From: Faecalicatena contorta
GTDB lineage: Bacteria; Bacillota; Clostridia; Lachnospirales; Lachnospiraceae
DNA length: 64,000 bases
Reading direction: 5' to 3'
Assembly: GCF_021531895.1 (NCBI RefSeq)
Contig: NZ_JAFBIX010000019.1
Span: 1 to 64,000 of the forward strand
A program made the translations under genes and the position numbers. Below, one piece after another: positions 9,784-19,287 of the stretch (position 1 is its first letter; every line of letters starts with the position of its first letter). A model generated the notes under the pieces. That model was not told the DNA's origin. It searched no databases and saw nothing but the letters and a program-made list of their open reading frames with translations.

Positions 9784-10868
9784 TCCTCTCCTATAATTGT
9801 TCCACCGCCCAGCACATATTCGCCATCATACAGTACTACAGCCTGACCAGGAGTAATCGCCCTTTGTGGTTCTTCAAACCGGCATAATATCTCATCTTCT
9901 CCCGTCTTTTCTACAGTACACCAAGCCCCACGGTGATTGTATCGTATTTTTGCCCAGACTCTTTTTTTCTCAGGGAGATCTTCTTCCGACATGAAATTTA
10001 TGCGATTGGCTCTTACATAATACGACATAGACTCTTCACTGGTCCCTACTACAACTTCATTCGTTTCTGGACGTATCTCTAAAACAAACACAGGATGTCC
10101 CAGCGACAAACCAAGTCCCTTTCTCTGCCCAACCGTATAATGAACAATCCCCTTATGCTGTCCCACTACAGTACCGTCAGACAGAACAAAATTGCCCGGT
10201 AAAATCTTCACCCCGGCATTCTCTTCAATATAAGATGCATAATCTCCATCCGGCACAAAACATATATCCTGACTGTCTGGTTTATTCGCAACCTGAAGCT
10301 GTAGTTTCTGTGCCATCTCGCGAATCTCACTCTTCGAATAAGCGCCTACCGGCATTAATGTATGCGACAGTTGTTCCTGCGTCAGATTATAAAGAGCATA
10401 TGTCTGATCTTTTGCATCGGTCGTAGAAGTCTTTAATGCATACCGGCCATTTGGCAATTGATCAATCCTTGCATAATGTCCCGTTGCAATATAATCAGCC
10501 CCAATATCCAGACTCCTTTTCAGAAGTGCCTCCCATTTTACATAACGGTTACAGGCAATACAAGGATTCGGTGTTCTTCCATGCAAATATTCATCTACAA
10601 AGTAATCGATGACATTCTTTTTAAATTCTTGTCTAAAATTCATGACATAATAAGGAATTTCTAGAGAAGCCGCTACTCTTCGTGCGTCTTCTACCGCACT
10701 GAGCCCACAGCAGCCTCCTTGTTCTTCCTGCACACTCTGCTCTTCTTCCTGCCAGATCTGCATCGTCACTCCTATTACATCATACCCCTGTTCTTTTAAC
10801 AGCCAGGCAGCCACAGAGGAATCGACTCCTCCAGACATTCCAACTACAACTTTTTTCTTTTCCATCAT
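9780..10868 (-). CDS. mnmA: tRNA-specific 2-thiouridylase
   Basis: Adds sulfur to uridine 34 of Lys, Glu and Gln tRNAs, using ATP activation and sulfur relayed from a cysteine desulfurase. The 362 residues contain the PP-loop SGGVDSS at 12-18 and the two catalytic cysteines, Cys103 in NPCIACN and Cys203 in SQDICF, so the protein looks active. The C-terminal beta-barrel ends at residue 362. It lies 11 bases after iscU in the operon, which matches its need for IscS-derived sulfur. An extra CC pair at residues 53-54 is of uncertain meaning. Confidence 0.97.
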   Translation of the reverse strand: MMEKKKVVVGMSGGVDSSVAAWLLKEQGYDVIGVTMQIWQEEEQSVQEEQGGCCGLSAVEDARRVAASLEIPYYVMNFRQEFKKNVIDYFVDEYLHGRTPNPCIACNRYVKWEALLKRSLDIGADYIATGHYARIDQLPNGRYALKTSTTDAKDQTYALYNLTQEQLSHTLMPVGAYSKSEIREMAQKLQLQVANKPDSQDICFVPDGDYASYIEENAGVKILPGNFVLSDGTVVGQHKGIVHYTVGQRKGLGLSLGHPVFVLEIRPETNEVVVGTSEESMSYYVRANRINFMSEEDLPEKKRVWAKIRYNHRGAWCTVEKTGEDEILCRFEEPQRAITPGQAVVLYDGEYVLGGGTIIGEE

Positions 10869-10879
10869 GCATCCTCAGT

Positions 10880-11323
10880 CTAATACTCCTCTTCTTCTGC
10901 TTCTTCGCCTTCATGAATGTCTGATTTTGGCTTTTTTAACCCTTCAATCTCAATTCCATTTTTTTGTGCATAGTCCCACAATGCAGCATGAATCGCTTCT
11001 TCTGCCAATAATGAACAATGAACTTTCACCGGCGGGAGGCCATCCAGAGCTTCCATAACTGCTTTATTCGTCACTTTCATTGCTTCCTGGACAGATTTAC
11101 CTTTCACCATCTCAGTAGCCATACTGCTGGTTGCTACTGCGGCACCACAGCCAAATGTTTTGAATTTTACATCGCGAATAATCTGATTTTCATCAACATC
11201 AAGATAGATTCTCATGATATCTCCACATTTTGCATTTCCAACTGTGCCAACTCCGCTGGCATTTTCTATTTCACCCACATTTCTCGGGTGTTCAAAATGA
11301 TCCATTACTTTTTCTGTATACAT
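10880..11323 (-). CDS. iscU: Iron-sulfur cluster scaffold protein
   Basis: NifU/IscU-type scaffold on which clusters are built from IscS sulfur. The 147 residues include the three cluster ligands in context: GNAKCGDIMRI, FKTFGCGAAVA and VHCSLLAEEAI. The Asp after the first Cys, important for cluster release, is kept. A short acidic tail (HEGEEAEEEEY) follows the domain. It lies 14 bases after iscS and 11 before mnmA, clearly co-transcribed. It is the NifU-like form usual in Clostridia, without the C-terminal NFU domain. Confidence 0.96.
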   Translation of the reverse strand: MYTEKVMDHFEHPRNVGEIENASGVGTVGNAKCGDIMRIYLDVDENQIIRDVKFKTFGCGAAVATSSMATEMVKGKSVQEAMKVTNKAVMEALDGLPPVKVHCSLLAEEAIHAALWDYAQKNGIEIEGLKKPKSDIHEGEEAEEEEY

Positions 11324-11337
11324 GACATTTCTTCCTC

Positions 11338-12522
11338 CTATGCCTGTTCCTTTTTGATAAAATCTTCATACAATGGAGACATCTCTCTTAGATGACTCAC
11401 AATTCCTTTTAATGTGTCTACCACATAGTCGATATCTTCTTTTGTGATTTCTTCACTCAAAGTCAATCTCAGAGAACCATGTGCAATTTCATGCGGCAAT
11501 CCAATTGCTAATAATACATGAGACGGATCCAGAGAACCCGAAGTGCATGCTGACCCACTGGAACCGCAGATTCCCTTCATATCCAGCATAATCAAAAGAG
11601 ATTCTCCCTCTACGAACTGAAAACTAAAGTTTGCGTTATTTGGAAGGCGATCCGTTCTGTGTCCATTTAATCTACAATATGGGATTTCCTTTAATACACG
11701 ATCGATCAGATAATCCCGAAGTTCTACTTCTTTGTCTGTTCTTTCCTGCATCGTTGCCACAGCACGTTTTACCGCTGTTCCCAGGCCTACGATTCCCGGA
11801 ACATTTTCAGTTCCGGCACGGCGCTTTCTCTCCTGCGCTCCGCCATGTACAAACGAACGAATCTTTACGCCTGTACGTATATATAAGAATCCGATTCCTT
11901 TCGGGCCATTTAATTTGTGTCCACTGGAACTCAACATATCGATATGACATTCATCTACATTAATCGGAACCTGTCCAAACGCCTGAACTGCATCTGTATG
12001 GAACAAAATTCCATGTTCATGCGCAATCTCACCGATTTCTTTGATTGGCTGGATAGTTCCAATCTCATTGTTGGCAAACATAACCGATATTAAAATGGTT
12101 GTAGGGCGGATTGCTGCTTTCAGATCATCCAACTTGACTTTTCCATTCTCATCTACATCCAGATAGGTAACCTCAAATCCTCTTTTTTCGAGATATTCCC
12201 CTGTATGAAGAATTGCGTGATGCTCTATCTTTGTTGTAATGATATGATTGCCCTTTCCAGAATAAGCCTCTGCTGTTGCTTTTAACGCCCAGTTGTCTGA
12301 TTCCGATCCGCCAGCGGTAAAATAAATCTCATTACTTTTTGCACCTAACGCCTCGGCAATAATATCTCTCTGTTGATTAATGACTTCCTTATTTCCTGCC
12401 GCGAAACTATATACACTGGAAGGATTACCAAACTTTTCAGTAAAATATGGAAGCATTGCCTCTACTACCTCCGGTGCTGTTTTCGTTGTTGCTGCATTAT
12501 CCAAATAGATTAATTTATCCAT
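11338..12522 (-). CDS. iscS: Cysteine desulfurase
   Basis: PLP enzyme that takes sulfur from cysteine for cluster assembly and tRNA thiolation. From the ATG at 12522, which has GGAGG eight bases upstream, it has 394 residues. PLP-binding Lys203 is in SSSGHKLNGPKG and the catalytic persulfide Cys326 in GSSGSACTSGS on a flexible loop, as in the group I NifS/IscS family. An in-frame ATG 18 bases upstream overlaps the ribosome site and is rejected. It lies between iscR and iscU in one operon. Confidence 0.97.
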   Translation of the reverse strand: MDKLIYLDNAATTKTAPEVVEAMLPYFTEKFGNPSSVYSFAAGNKEVINQQRDIIAEALGAKSNEIYFTAGGSESDNWALKATAEAYSGKGNHIITTKIEHHAILHTGEYLEKRGFEVTYLDVDENGKVKLDDLKAAIRPTTILISVMFANNEIGTIQPIKEIGEIAHEHGILFHTDAVQAFGQVPINVDECHIDMLSSSGHKLNGPKGIGFLYIRTGVKIRSFVHGGAQERKRRAGTENVPGIVGLGTAVKRAVATMQERTDKEVELRDYLIDRVLKEIPYCRLNGHRTDRLPNNANFSFQFVEGESLLIMLDMKGICGSSGSACTSGSLDPSHVLLAIGLPHEIAHGSLRLTLSEEITKEDIDYVVDTLKGIVSHLREMSPLYEDFIKKEQA

Positions 12523-12545
12523 GGTTTTTCCTCCATTCATACTTA

Positions 12546-13010
12546 TTATTTATCTTGATTACATTTCGAGCTGTCACACGCTCCTGCCGGATTCAAATTC
12601 TTACTCTCTCGCACCAATTCATCCAGCATCATCTGATTCACCGTTTCGTTAATACTATCGTTGATTTTCTGCCATACGTATTTGGTAACACACCCATCGG
12701 ACGCCATACACCCTTCTTCTGAATAAAACGCTGCACATTTGACAGGCTCAAGGCTGCCTTCAAGCGCCCGCAGAATATCTCCTACAGAAATCTCTGCCGC
12801 ATTTTTCGCAAGTATATATCCACCAGTTGCACCCCGGATACTTTTTACCAACCCGGCTTTTCTAAGCAATGCCACTAATTGCTCCAAATATCTCTCGGAA
12901 ATATTCTGCCTTGCCGCGATGCTGTTAATGGATACCGGCTCTACTTCACTATATCTGGCAAGATCTATCATTGCCCGCAGACCATACCTACCCTTGGTCG
13001 AAAGTTTCAT
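12546..13010 (-). CDS. iscR: Rrf2-family iron-sulfur regulator (IscR-like)
   Basis: Winged-helix Rrf2 repressor of 154 residues. The DNA-binding N-terminus reads MKLSTKGRYGLRAMIDLA, with recognition region RQNISERYLEQLV. Three cysteines in CAAFYSEEGCMASDGC (C-x8-C-x5-C) match the cluster-binding set of IscR. Two more cysteines lie near the C-terminus. Being first in the iscS-iscU-mnmA operon, with an inverted repeat just past its own promoter, it most probably represses the operon when cluster supply is sufficient. CymR, also Rrf2, is the main alternative, but lacks this cysteine pattern. Confidence 0.9.
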   Translation of the reverse strand: MKLSTKGRYGLRAMIDLARYSEVEPVSINSIAARQNISERYLEQLVALLRKAGLVKSIRGATGGYILAKNAAEISVGDILRALEGSLEPVKCAAFYSEEGCMASDGCVTKYVWQKINDSINETVNQMMLDELVRESKNLNPAGACDSSKCNQDK

Positions 13011-13030
13011 TTTCTTCTCACCTTCTTCTA

Positions 13031-13052
13031 ATCCCTAGTATTTTGCTAGGAT
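13031..13052 (-). promoter_or_regulatory. Probable IscR operator
   Basis: Imperfect inverted repeat, ATCCTAG and CTAGGGAT flanking an A/T centre, beginning about 10 bases past the -10 of the iscR promoter. Position and symmetry suit autorepression by an Rrf2 dimer. Regulator assignment is by location. Confidence 0.6.
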
Positions 13053-13062
13053 TTTCATTTGT

Positions 13063-13091
13063 AGAATACCACCACGTACTTGTTCTGTCAA
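13063..13091 (-). promoter_or_regulatory. Sigma-A promoter of the iscR operon
   Basis: Minus-strand TTGACA (13086-13091), 17-bp spacer, TATTCT (13063-13068). It lies inside the 128-bp gap shared with divergent spoVB. Confidence 0.85.
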
Positions 13092-13138
13092 GGCATTCTT
13101 TAGAATATATTATAACAATATCTTTCCGGAGGTCTGAT

Positions 13139-14467
13139 ATGACACACAAACAAGCAATCATGAAAGGAACTTTCATCTTAACACTGACAGGATTCGCCAC
13201 CCGATTCATGGGATTTTTTTACCGCATTTTTCTAAGTCATACTTTTGGCGAAGAAGGCGTCGGACTTTACCAACTGGTTTTTCCTATTTATACACTCTGC
13301 TTTTCACTTACTTCTGCCGGTATAGAATTAGCTTTGTCCCGCTGCGTTGCAACACGCATTGCACAAGGCCAGCCCAAAGAAGCGAGAAAGTTGCTGTACA
13401 CCAGCCTCTTCCTCACCGTCGCAGCTTCTTGCATTACAACATTGTTACTGCAGCAAAATGCAGTTTCAATCTCACAGACATTTTTACAAGAACCTCGATG
13501 CACAGACTTGTTAATCATTCTTTCCTATGTATTTCCATTTTCATCTATCCATAGTTGTATCTGCGGATATTATTTTGGTCTAAAACAGACGAAAATTCCA
13601 GCTGTTTCACAACTTATTGAACAGACTGCAAGAATCGCAAGCGTCTATTTTATTTATCTGTACGGGGAAAGAAACGGCATTCATTTTGGTGTATCGCTTG
13701 CAGTTGCAGGTCTTATTGCTGGGGAGATTACTTCTTCCCTCTTTTGTCTTCACTCAATTTACGGAAATAAAGAATTTTCAAAACTTTCATTATTCTCTCT
13801 ACAAAAATATTTCAAATATGGACGTGAACTAATCACATTATCATTACCACTGACCGGCAATCGCGTACTTCTAAATATTCTCCAAAGCATCGAAGCTGTA
13901 TCTATCCCTGTCAAACTACAAACATACGGAATGTCACTGAAAGAATCTTTAAGCGCCTATGGAGTTTTGACCGGAATGGCACTGCCTTGTATCCTGTTTC
14001 CTTCTGCAATCACGAACTCCATTTCCACCATGCTTCTTCCCACTGTTGCAGAGATTCAGGCATTAAACAATCGTAAGGAACTGACGAATCTTATCAAAAA
14101 AGTATCCTATTCTTGTATTTTCCTTGGTAGTATCTGCTGCGTTGCTTTACTAGCTTTCGGAAAATGGATCGGTATTATTTTATTCCATAGTTCTATGGCT
14201 GGAGATTTCATTATTACCCTCGCTTGGATATGCCCTTTTCTATATACAAATAACACTTTTATCAGCATTATTAATGGAATCGGAAAGACAACTTTGTCTT
14301 TTGCAATCAATTCCGTAAGCCTTAGTATCCGTATCTTCTGTGTATTTTTCTTAATTCCTGTTCTCGGTATACAAGGTTATCTGTGGGGACTCCTTGCCAG
14401 CCAGCTAAGTACTTTTTTCTTCTGTCTGCTCTATCTCAGCCACTTTTTACATAAGTCACAGACTTAG
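13139..14467 (+). CDS. spoVB: Stage V sporulation protein B-like flippase
   Basis: Membrane protein of 442 residues with about 12-14 hydrophobic segments, of the MOP/MATE-like flippase family (SpoVB, MurJ-like) that flips lipid-linked wall precursors. The N-terminus MKGTFILTLTGFATRFMGFF is typical of SpoVB. GGAGG 6 bases before the ATG at 13139 sets the start; the frame is open further upstream but would run into the iscR promoter. It is divergent from iscR and convergent with spoIIM. SpoVB is needed for spore cortex synthesis in Bacillus; the same role is inferred here. Confidence 0.88.
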   Translation: MTHKQAIMKGTFILTLTGFATRFMGFFYRIFLSHTFGEEGVGLYQLVFPIYTLCFSLTSAGIELALSRCVATRIAQGQPKEARKLLYTSLFLTVAASCITTLLLQQNAVSISQTFLQEPRCTDLLIILSYVFPFSSIHSCICGYYFGLKQTKIPAVSQLIEQTARIASVYFIYLYGERNGIHFGVSLAVAGLIAGEITSSLFCLHSIYGNKEFSKLSLFSLQKYFKYGRELITLSLPLTGNRVLLNILQSIEAVSIPVKLQTYGMSLKESLSAYGVLTGMALPCILFPSAITNSISTMLLPTVAEIQALNNRKELTNLIKKVSYSCIFLGSICCVALLAFGKWIGIILFHSSMAGDFIITLAWICPFLYTNNTFISIINGIGKTTLSFAINSVSLSIRIFCVFFLIPVLGIQGYLWGLLASQLSTFFFCLLYLSHFLHKSQT

Positions 14468-14498
14468 TCTGTCGTACTGCATTCGGATACGGTTGTGT

Positions 14499-15032
14499 TT
14501 ATAGGGTCCGTAAAAACAATTGCATGAGCATTGGATTCACATAACTTTCCAGTAAAATTCCTACTGCGACAAAAAGTATCATACAGATTGTCTTGGATGC
14601 ATTCCATTTGGAAGCCGGATAAGAGAAAAAATACCACAAAAGAATCATATATCCTGCAATATAAAAGAAAAAATGTGGTGTCAGCGCTACAAGACATAAT
14701 ACCATCCCTTTTAATCCCATTTTCAGAACAGCAGCTGCCATGATCAGACCACCTGCAAAACTTGTCCATAACAAAAATATTATTGTAAGGATCTTCCGTA
14801 ATCTTCCATATCCAATAGCTACCATCAAAATAAGAGGTGTACATCTTACTCTTATGATATACCAAAGATATTCTGTAACTTCAATTTCATCCGTATTATA
14901 TTGATTCAGAAAAAAATCATTTAGTATGCCCATACTTGTAATATATTCTTTTGGTACCAGATTCGCACACATAATTCCAATAAAAAAACCCAGCATACAA
15001 AGCAAGACCAAATACCTTTTGCTCTCTCGCAT
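14499..15032 (-). CDS. spoIIM: Stage II sporulation protein M-like membrane protein
   Basis: About 177 residues with five hydrophobic segments (near 8-27, 68-85, 88-108, 110-135 and 150-170). The pattern fits the SpoIIM/DUF95 family, a part of the DMP peptidoglycan-remodelling complex that drives engulfment of the forespore. The family call rests on length, topology and sequence feel rather than on a catalytic motif. The start is uncertain: the ATG at 15032 has GGGAGG 13 bases upstream, while an in-frame TTG at 15059 lies before it. spoIID and spoIIP are not in the window. Confidence 0.7.
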   Translation of the reverse strand: MRESKRYLVLLCMLGFFIGIMCANLVPKEYITSMGILNDFFLNQYNTDEIEVTEYLWYIIRVRCTPLILMVAIGYGRLRKILTIIFLLWTSFAGGLIMAAAVLKMGLKGMVLCLVALTPHFFFYIAGYMILLWYFFSYPASKWNASKTICMILFVAVGILLESYVNPMLMQLFLRTL

Positions 15033-15087
15033 CTTTACAAACGTCCCTCCCTTTGCCAAGATACTTCATTATATGCCAGGCAAAAAA

Positions 15088-15630
15088 TTATATTCTTATA
15101 TACTTTGATTCATAAGCAAGAATTGCTGCAATTGTCTTAGAATCTTCAATCTTTCCTGTAAAAATCATCTCTTTTAACTCATCTAGAGTATATGCCTTCA
15201 CATCAACATATTCATCTTCATCCAAATGCTGATGCGATGGTATCAAATCTTTTGCAACATAGATTTCAATCTTCTCATCACAAAATGCTACCGTTGTCCG
15301 TAATGTGAGCAGCCATTCAAGATGTTCAGACTTATATCCCGTCTCTTCTTCCAATTCCCTTTTTGAACACTCTATCCCAGGCTCATTCGGAGCATCTAAC
15401 TTCCCCGCCGGGATCTCTAAAGTATGTCTTTCCAAAGCATTTCTATACTGTGTTACCATTAAGATTCTTCCGTCAGGAAGGACAGGGACAACTGCAGCCG
15501 CTCCATCATGATGAATAAAATCCCAATCTGCCGAATTACCATTTGCAAACTCCATATGATCTTTATATATCTCCAGGATTGCTCCCTGATATACTAATTC
15601 ACGCCCCGTACGTCTAACTTCTTCGCTCAT
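15088..15630 (-). CDS. Nudix hydrolase, ADP-ribose pyrophosphatase-like
   Basis: About 180 residues. The Nudix box is present as EIPAGKLDAPNEPG followed by RELEEETGY, giving the metal-binding RE-x2-EE-x-GY core. The PVLPDGRILMVTQYRNALER segment before it is characteristic of ADP-ribose/ADP-sugar pyrophosphatases (NudF/YqkG type). The ATG at 15630 has AGGTGG 8 bases upstream; a GTG 12 bases earlier overlaps that site. It lies between spoIIM and the rny terminator and may be monocistronic. Confidence 0.92.
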   Translation of the reverse strand: MSEEVRRTGRELVYQGAILEIYKDHMEFANGNSADWDFIHHDGAAAVVPVLPDGRILMVTQYRNALERHTLEIPAGKLDAPNEPGIECSKRELEEETGYKSEHLEWLLTLRTTVAFCDEKIEIYVAKDLIPSHQHLDEDEYVDVKAYTLDELKEMIFTGKIEDSKTIAAILAYESKYIRI

Positions 15631-15679
15631 TCTTGCTGCCACCTTTCTTTTATCAATAAAAATCTGTTTTCTGAGATAG

Positions 15680-15705
15680 AAAAAGGATCAGCCGAAACTG
15701 ATCCT
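15680..15705 (-). terminator. Intrinsic terminator after rny
   Basis: Minus-strand stem AGGATCAG/CTGATCCT (15698-15705 with 15684-15691), 6-base loop, then a T-run. It closes the recA-recX-rny transcript. Confidence 0.9.
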
Positions 15706-15720
15706 CTTTACATTTATCTT

Positions 15721-17274
15721 CTACTTGGCATAGTCAGTAACACGTGACTCACGAATTACATTGACCTTAATCTGTCCAGGATATTCCAATTCATACTCAA
15801 TCTGTTTAGCAATATCTCTAGCCATCAATACCATGTCTGCGTCAGATACTTGTTCTGGAACTACCATAACACGAATCTCTCTACCTGCTTGAATCGCAAA
15901 AGATTTATCAACACCCTTGAACTGGTTGGTGATATCTTCTAATTGTTTTAACCTGTTTGTATATGTTTCTAATGTTTCTCTTCTCGCACCTGGTCTTGCA
16001 GCAGATATCGTATCGGCTGCCTGTACCACGCATGCAATCAAAGTTTCCGGCTCTACATCCCCATGATGTGCTTCTACTGCATTAATAACAGTCGCAGACT
16101 CTTTGTATTTTCTACAAAGATCTACACCAATCTGAATATGTGATCCCTCCACATCATGATCTATAGATTTTCCGATATCGTGTAAAAGTCCGGCACGTTT
16201 AGCAATTCTGACATCTAAACCGATCTCACCTGCCAAAAGTCCGGCAAGCTGTGCCACTTCTACAGAATGTTTTAAAGCATTCTGTCCATAGCTTGTTCTG
16301 AATTTCATACGTCCCAAAAGTCTGATCAACTCTGGATGAATTCCATGAACACCTACTTCTAACGCAGCTGCTTCACCTTCTTCACGTATCATAGCATCCA
16401 CTTCTTTTTGCGCTTTTTCTACCATCTCTTCAATTCTGGCCGGATGAATACGTCCGTCAACAATCAGTTTCTCAAGCGCAATTCTTGCGACTTCTCGTCT
16501 TATTGGATCAAAGCCTGACAACACAACCGCTTCCGGAGTATCATCAATAATCAATTCTACACCCGTCATCGTCTCTAAAGTTCGAATATTACGGCCTTCA
16601 CGTCCAATAATTCTTCCTTTCATTTCGTCACTCGGAAGCTGTACAACCGAAATTGTAGTCTCCGCAACATGATCTGCTGCACATCTCTGAATAGCAGTAA
16701 CAACATATTCCTTTGCCTTTTTATCTGCTTCTTCCTTAGCCTGCGCTTCAAGTTCCTTGACCATCTTTGCAGTATCATGCTTTACATCTTCTTTAACAGT
16801 TTTTAACAAATATTCTTTTGCTTGTTCGGAGGTAAGTCCTGAGATTCTTTCTAGTTCCTGTACTCTTTGCCTGCTCAGCTCTTCCACTTTCGCTTCGCGC
16901 TGTCTCAGCTGTTCTTCTTTTGCTGTAAATCCTGCTTCTCGCTTTTCAATCGCATCCGCTTTTTTGTCTAAAGCCTCTTCTTTGGAAAGGACACGCTTTT
17001 CATAACGTTGTAACTCTGCTCTGCGTTCCTTAGTCTCCTTCTCAAGTTCATTCTTGTTCCTAATAGACTCTTCTTTAATTTCCAAAAGAGACTCCTTCTT
17101 TTTTGCCTCTGCGGTTTTCACTGCATCATCAATAATTTCTCTTGCTTTGCTTTCCGCATTTCCAATCTTCGATTCTGCATTTTTCTTCAGATTAGAAACA
17201 GTCAGAAAATGACTGATGACTGCTGTTGCAATAATCAATGCAATTACTACAGCAATTAATATTCCCATCGGCAC
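15721..17274 (-). CDS. rny: Ribonuclease Y
   Basis: Membrane-anchored endoribonuclease that starts mRNA decay. The 517 residues show an N-terminal transmembrane helix (about 4-24), a long charged coiled coil (about 30-195), a KH domain containing [13 protein letters not shown] (about 215-270), and an HD domain with [17 protein letters not shown] plus further metal ligands in VEAHHGD. The start is a GTG with GGAGG 7 bases upstream; the next ATG is two codons on. It follows recX by 72 bases and is probably read from the recA promoter, though its own promoter cannot be excluded. Confidence 0.97.
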   Translation of the reverse strand: MPMGILIAVVIALIIATAVISHFLTVSNLKKNAESKIGNAESKAREIIDDAVKTAEAKKKESLLEIKEESIRNKNELEKETKERRAELQRYEKRVLSKEEALDKKADAIEKREAGFTAKEEQLRQREAKVEELSRQRVQELERISGLTSEQAKEYLLKTVKEDVKHDTAKMVKELEAQAKEEADKKAKEYVVTAIQRCAADHVAETTISVVQLPSDEMKGRIIGREGRNIRTLETMTGVELIIDDTPEAVVLSGFDPIRREVARIALEKLIVDGRIHPARIEEMVEKAQKEVDAMIREEGEAAALEVGVHGIHPELIRLLGRMKFRTSYGQNALKHSVEVAQLAGLLAGEIGLDVRIAKRAGLLHDIGKSIDHDVEGSHIQIGVDLCRKYKESATVINAVEAHHGDVEPETLIACVVQAADTISAARPGARRETLETYTNRLKQLEDITNQFKGVDKSFAIQAGREIRVMVVPEQVSDADMVLMARDIAKQIEYELEYPGQIKVNVIRESRVTDYAK

Positions 17275-17346
17275 AGGAGCACCTCCTTATTTAATTTTCA
17301 TTGTACAAATACAACACTTAAATTTTATACTGTTTTCACAAAGATG

Positions 17347-17961
17347 TCAAGCATTCCACTCAGAAACTTGTATCACTTGCCGTATGTCGTCATATCGAAA
17401 GCCTTTTCTGACCAAATACCCCATCATTTTCTGCATTTCTTTATAATCTGTTGACTTGGGATCAAACTTTTTCTTCCTGACAATTGCTTCAATCGCTGCT
17501 ATAGAATCATCATCTGCATAACACTCCTCCAAAGCTGTTTCGATCAAATCTTTGGGGAGTCCTTTCTGACAAAGTGCAGCATATATTTCTTTTTTGCTCT
17601 TCTTTTCTTTACGATTTTCGATAAAACTCCTGGTGTATTCTGCATCATTAATATACCCGAATGATTTTACATATGCTATTGCTTCTTCTACAATATCCGA
17701 TGGATAATCGTTCCGTAATAATTTCGTCCGAAGTTGCGACTCCGTTCTTCCCATATCATTTAATAGATGCATCGCTCTTAATTTTGCACGTTTTAGAATA
17801 ATCTCCTTACGTATGCTTTGATAAGTCTTTTCTTCCAATTCACTATCTTCTGCAATATGATAGCGAGACAGTTCGCCTTTGTATAACACAAAAGCGAACT
17901 GTCCATCTACATACACTTTATATCTTGTCTTTGTAACCGGCTCAATCTTTGTAACAGTCAT
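17347..17961 (-). CDS. recX: Regulatory protein RecX
   Basis: Modulator of RecA filaments, 204 residues, made of three-helix RecX repeats: RAKLRAMHLLNDMGRTESQLRTKL, then AIAYVKSFGYINDAEYTRSFIE and the QKGLPKDLIETAL unit (each quoted only as a guide to position). The N-terminal KIEPVTKTRYKVYVDGQFAF strand region is typical of Clostridial RecX. It begins 2 bases after the recA stop, so it is co-transcribed and probably translationally coupled, under the same LexA control. Confidence 0.93.
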   Translation of the reverse strand: MTVTKIEPVTKTRYKVYVDGQFAFVLYKGELSRYHIAEDSELEEKTYQSIRKEIILKRAKLRAMHLLNDMGRTESQLRTKLLRNDYPSDIVEEAIAYVKSFGYINDAEYTRSFIENRKEKKSKKEIYAALCQKGLPKDLIETALEECYADDDSIAAIEAIVRKKKFDPKSTDYKEMQKMMGYLVRKGFRYDDIRQVIQVSEWNA

Positions 17962-17963
17962 CT

Positions 17964-19034
17964 CTATTCTTCCTCTTTGGCCTTCTTTGTTCCGGTCTTT
18001 TTACTCTCTGCTGATGTCTCCGGTGTCTCCGAAGTCTCTCCTCCGATATTATAGTGAGCACGAATCTTAGCTTCTAACTCATCCATAATCTCCGGGTGTT
18101 CACTGAGATAGATCTTAGCATTTTCCCTGCCCTGGCCAATCTTATCCCCATTATACGCAAACCATGCTCCACTCTTACTTACAAGATTAATGCCGACTGC
18201 AAGGTCAAGGATATCCCCTTCTTTTGAAATTCCTTTGCCGAACATAATATCAAACTCTGCCTCTTTGAATGGCGGTGCTATCTTATTCTTTACCACCTTC
18301 ACTCTCGTTCTGTTTCCGACCATCTCACCACTCTGCTTCAACGTCTCTATTCTTCTTACATCCATACGGATAGAAGCATAGAACTTCAATGCACGTCCTC
18401 CAGTAGTCGTCTCTGGATTTCCGAACATAACACCTACTTTTTCACGCAACTGGTTGATAAAAATAACAACGCAATTTGATTTACTGATTACCGGAGTCAG
18501 CTTACGCAACGCCTGTGACATTAACCTTGCCTGAAGTCCTACATGGCTGTCGCCCATATCTCCTTCAATCTCCTGACGCGGCACAAGAGCAGCAACCGAG
18601 TCAACAACGATTATATCCATGGCACCGGAACGTACCATCGTCTCCGTAATCTCAAGCGCCTGGTCTCCACTGTCCGGCTGAGAAATATATAATTCATCAA
18701 TATCAACGCCTATATTCTTGGCATAAACAGGATCTAATGCATGTTCTGCATCTATGAATCCGGCAATACCGCCTCTCTTCTGTACTTCTGCAATCATATG
18801 TAATGCTACCGTAGTCTTACCACTTGACTCTGGCCCATAGATCTCAATAATACGTCCCTTCGGAACGCCACCAAGTCCAAGTGCAAGATCCAGGCTCAAA
18901 GATCCAGTTGGAATCGTCTCCACCGCAACCTGAGCTGCAGGGTCTCCGAGCTTCATAACCGTACCTTTTCCAAAATCTTTCTCTAATTTCGCAATCGCGG
19001 CATCTAATGCCCGTTTCTTATCATCACTTGCCAT
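17964..19034 (-). CDS. recA: Recombinase A
   Basis: DNA strand-exchange and SOS co-protease protein of 356 residues. Walker A GPESSGKT is at 67-74, Walker B in [12 protein letters not shown], and the L2 and [10 protein letters not shown] regions are intact. The C-terminus is a variable charged tail. AGGAG precedes the ATG. Upstream lie a sigma-A promoter and a perfect CGAAC-N4-GTTCG LexA site, so the gene is SOS-inducible. It heads an operon with recX and, further on, rny. Confidence 0.99.
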   Translation of the reverse strand: MASDDKKRALDAAIAKLEKDFGKGTVMKLGDPAAQVAVETIPTGSLSLDLALGLGGVPKGRIIEIYGPESSGKTTVALHMIAEVQKRGGIAGFIDAEHALDPVYAKNIGVDIDELYISQPDSGDQALEITETMVRSGAMDIIVVDSVAALVPRQEIEGDMGDSHVGLQARLMSQALRKLTPVISKSNCVVIFINQLREKVGVMFGNPETTTGGRALKFYASIRMDVRRIETLKQSGEMVGNRTRVKVVKNKIAPPFKEAEFDIMFGKGISKEGDILDLAVGINLVSKSGAWFAYNGDKIGQGRENAKIYLSEHPEIMDELEAKIRAHYNIGGETSETPETSAESKKTGTKKAKEEE

Positions 19035-19056
19035 AATATAATCTCCTTCTTATAGG

Positions 19057-19070
19057 CGAACGGATGTTCG
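19057..19070 (-). promoter_or_regulatory. LexA (SOS) box of recA
   Basis: The 14-mer CGAACGGATGTTCG matches the Gram-positive LexA consensus CGAAC-N4-GTTCG exactly. It lies 13 bases downstream of the -10 and 22 bases before the recA ATG, where a bound repressor would block transcription. It is a near-palindrome and works on both strands. Confidence 0.93.
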
Positions 19071-19083
19071 CTTTCTGATTAAT

Positions 19084-19112
19084 ATAGTATTATAAATATC
19101 CCCAAATGTCAA
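19084..19112 (-). promoter_or_regulatory. Sigma-A promoter of recA
   Basis: Minus-strand TTGACA (19107-19112), 17-bp spacer, TACTAT (19084-19089). The remaining gap to the glucosidase stop (19113-19287) holds no feature I can support. Confidence 0.82.
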
Positions 19113-19287
19113 TATGAATTTCATGAAAACACTGGAATTAAATCTTACAGACATGTATTGATCTCATAGAACAAAAGTGCCAGACTCCCTCAGAAAACAA
19201 TTTAAAAATATCACACTTCTCACAATTCGTCAACAGACAGCTGCACACAGCATAAAAGCTGCCACCGCTGCCTGTCCATACATACAT

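Noticed and set aside
14464-14865. A 133-codon frame overlapping spoIIM on the same strand
   Set aside because: It is an out-of-frame shadow. The spoIIM frame has the family's membrane topology and a better start.
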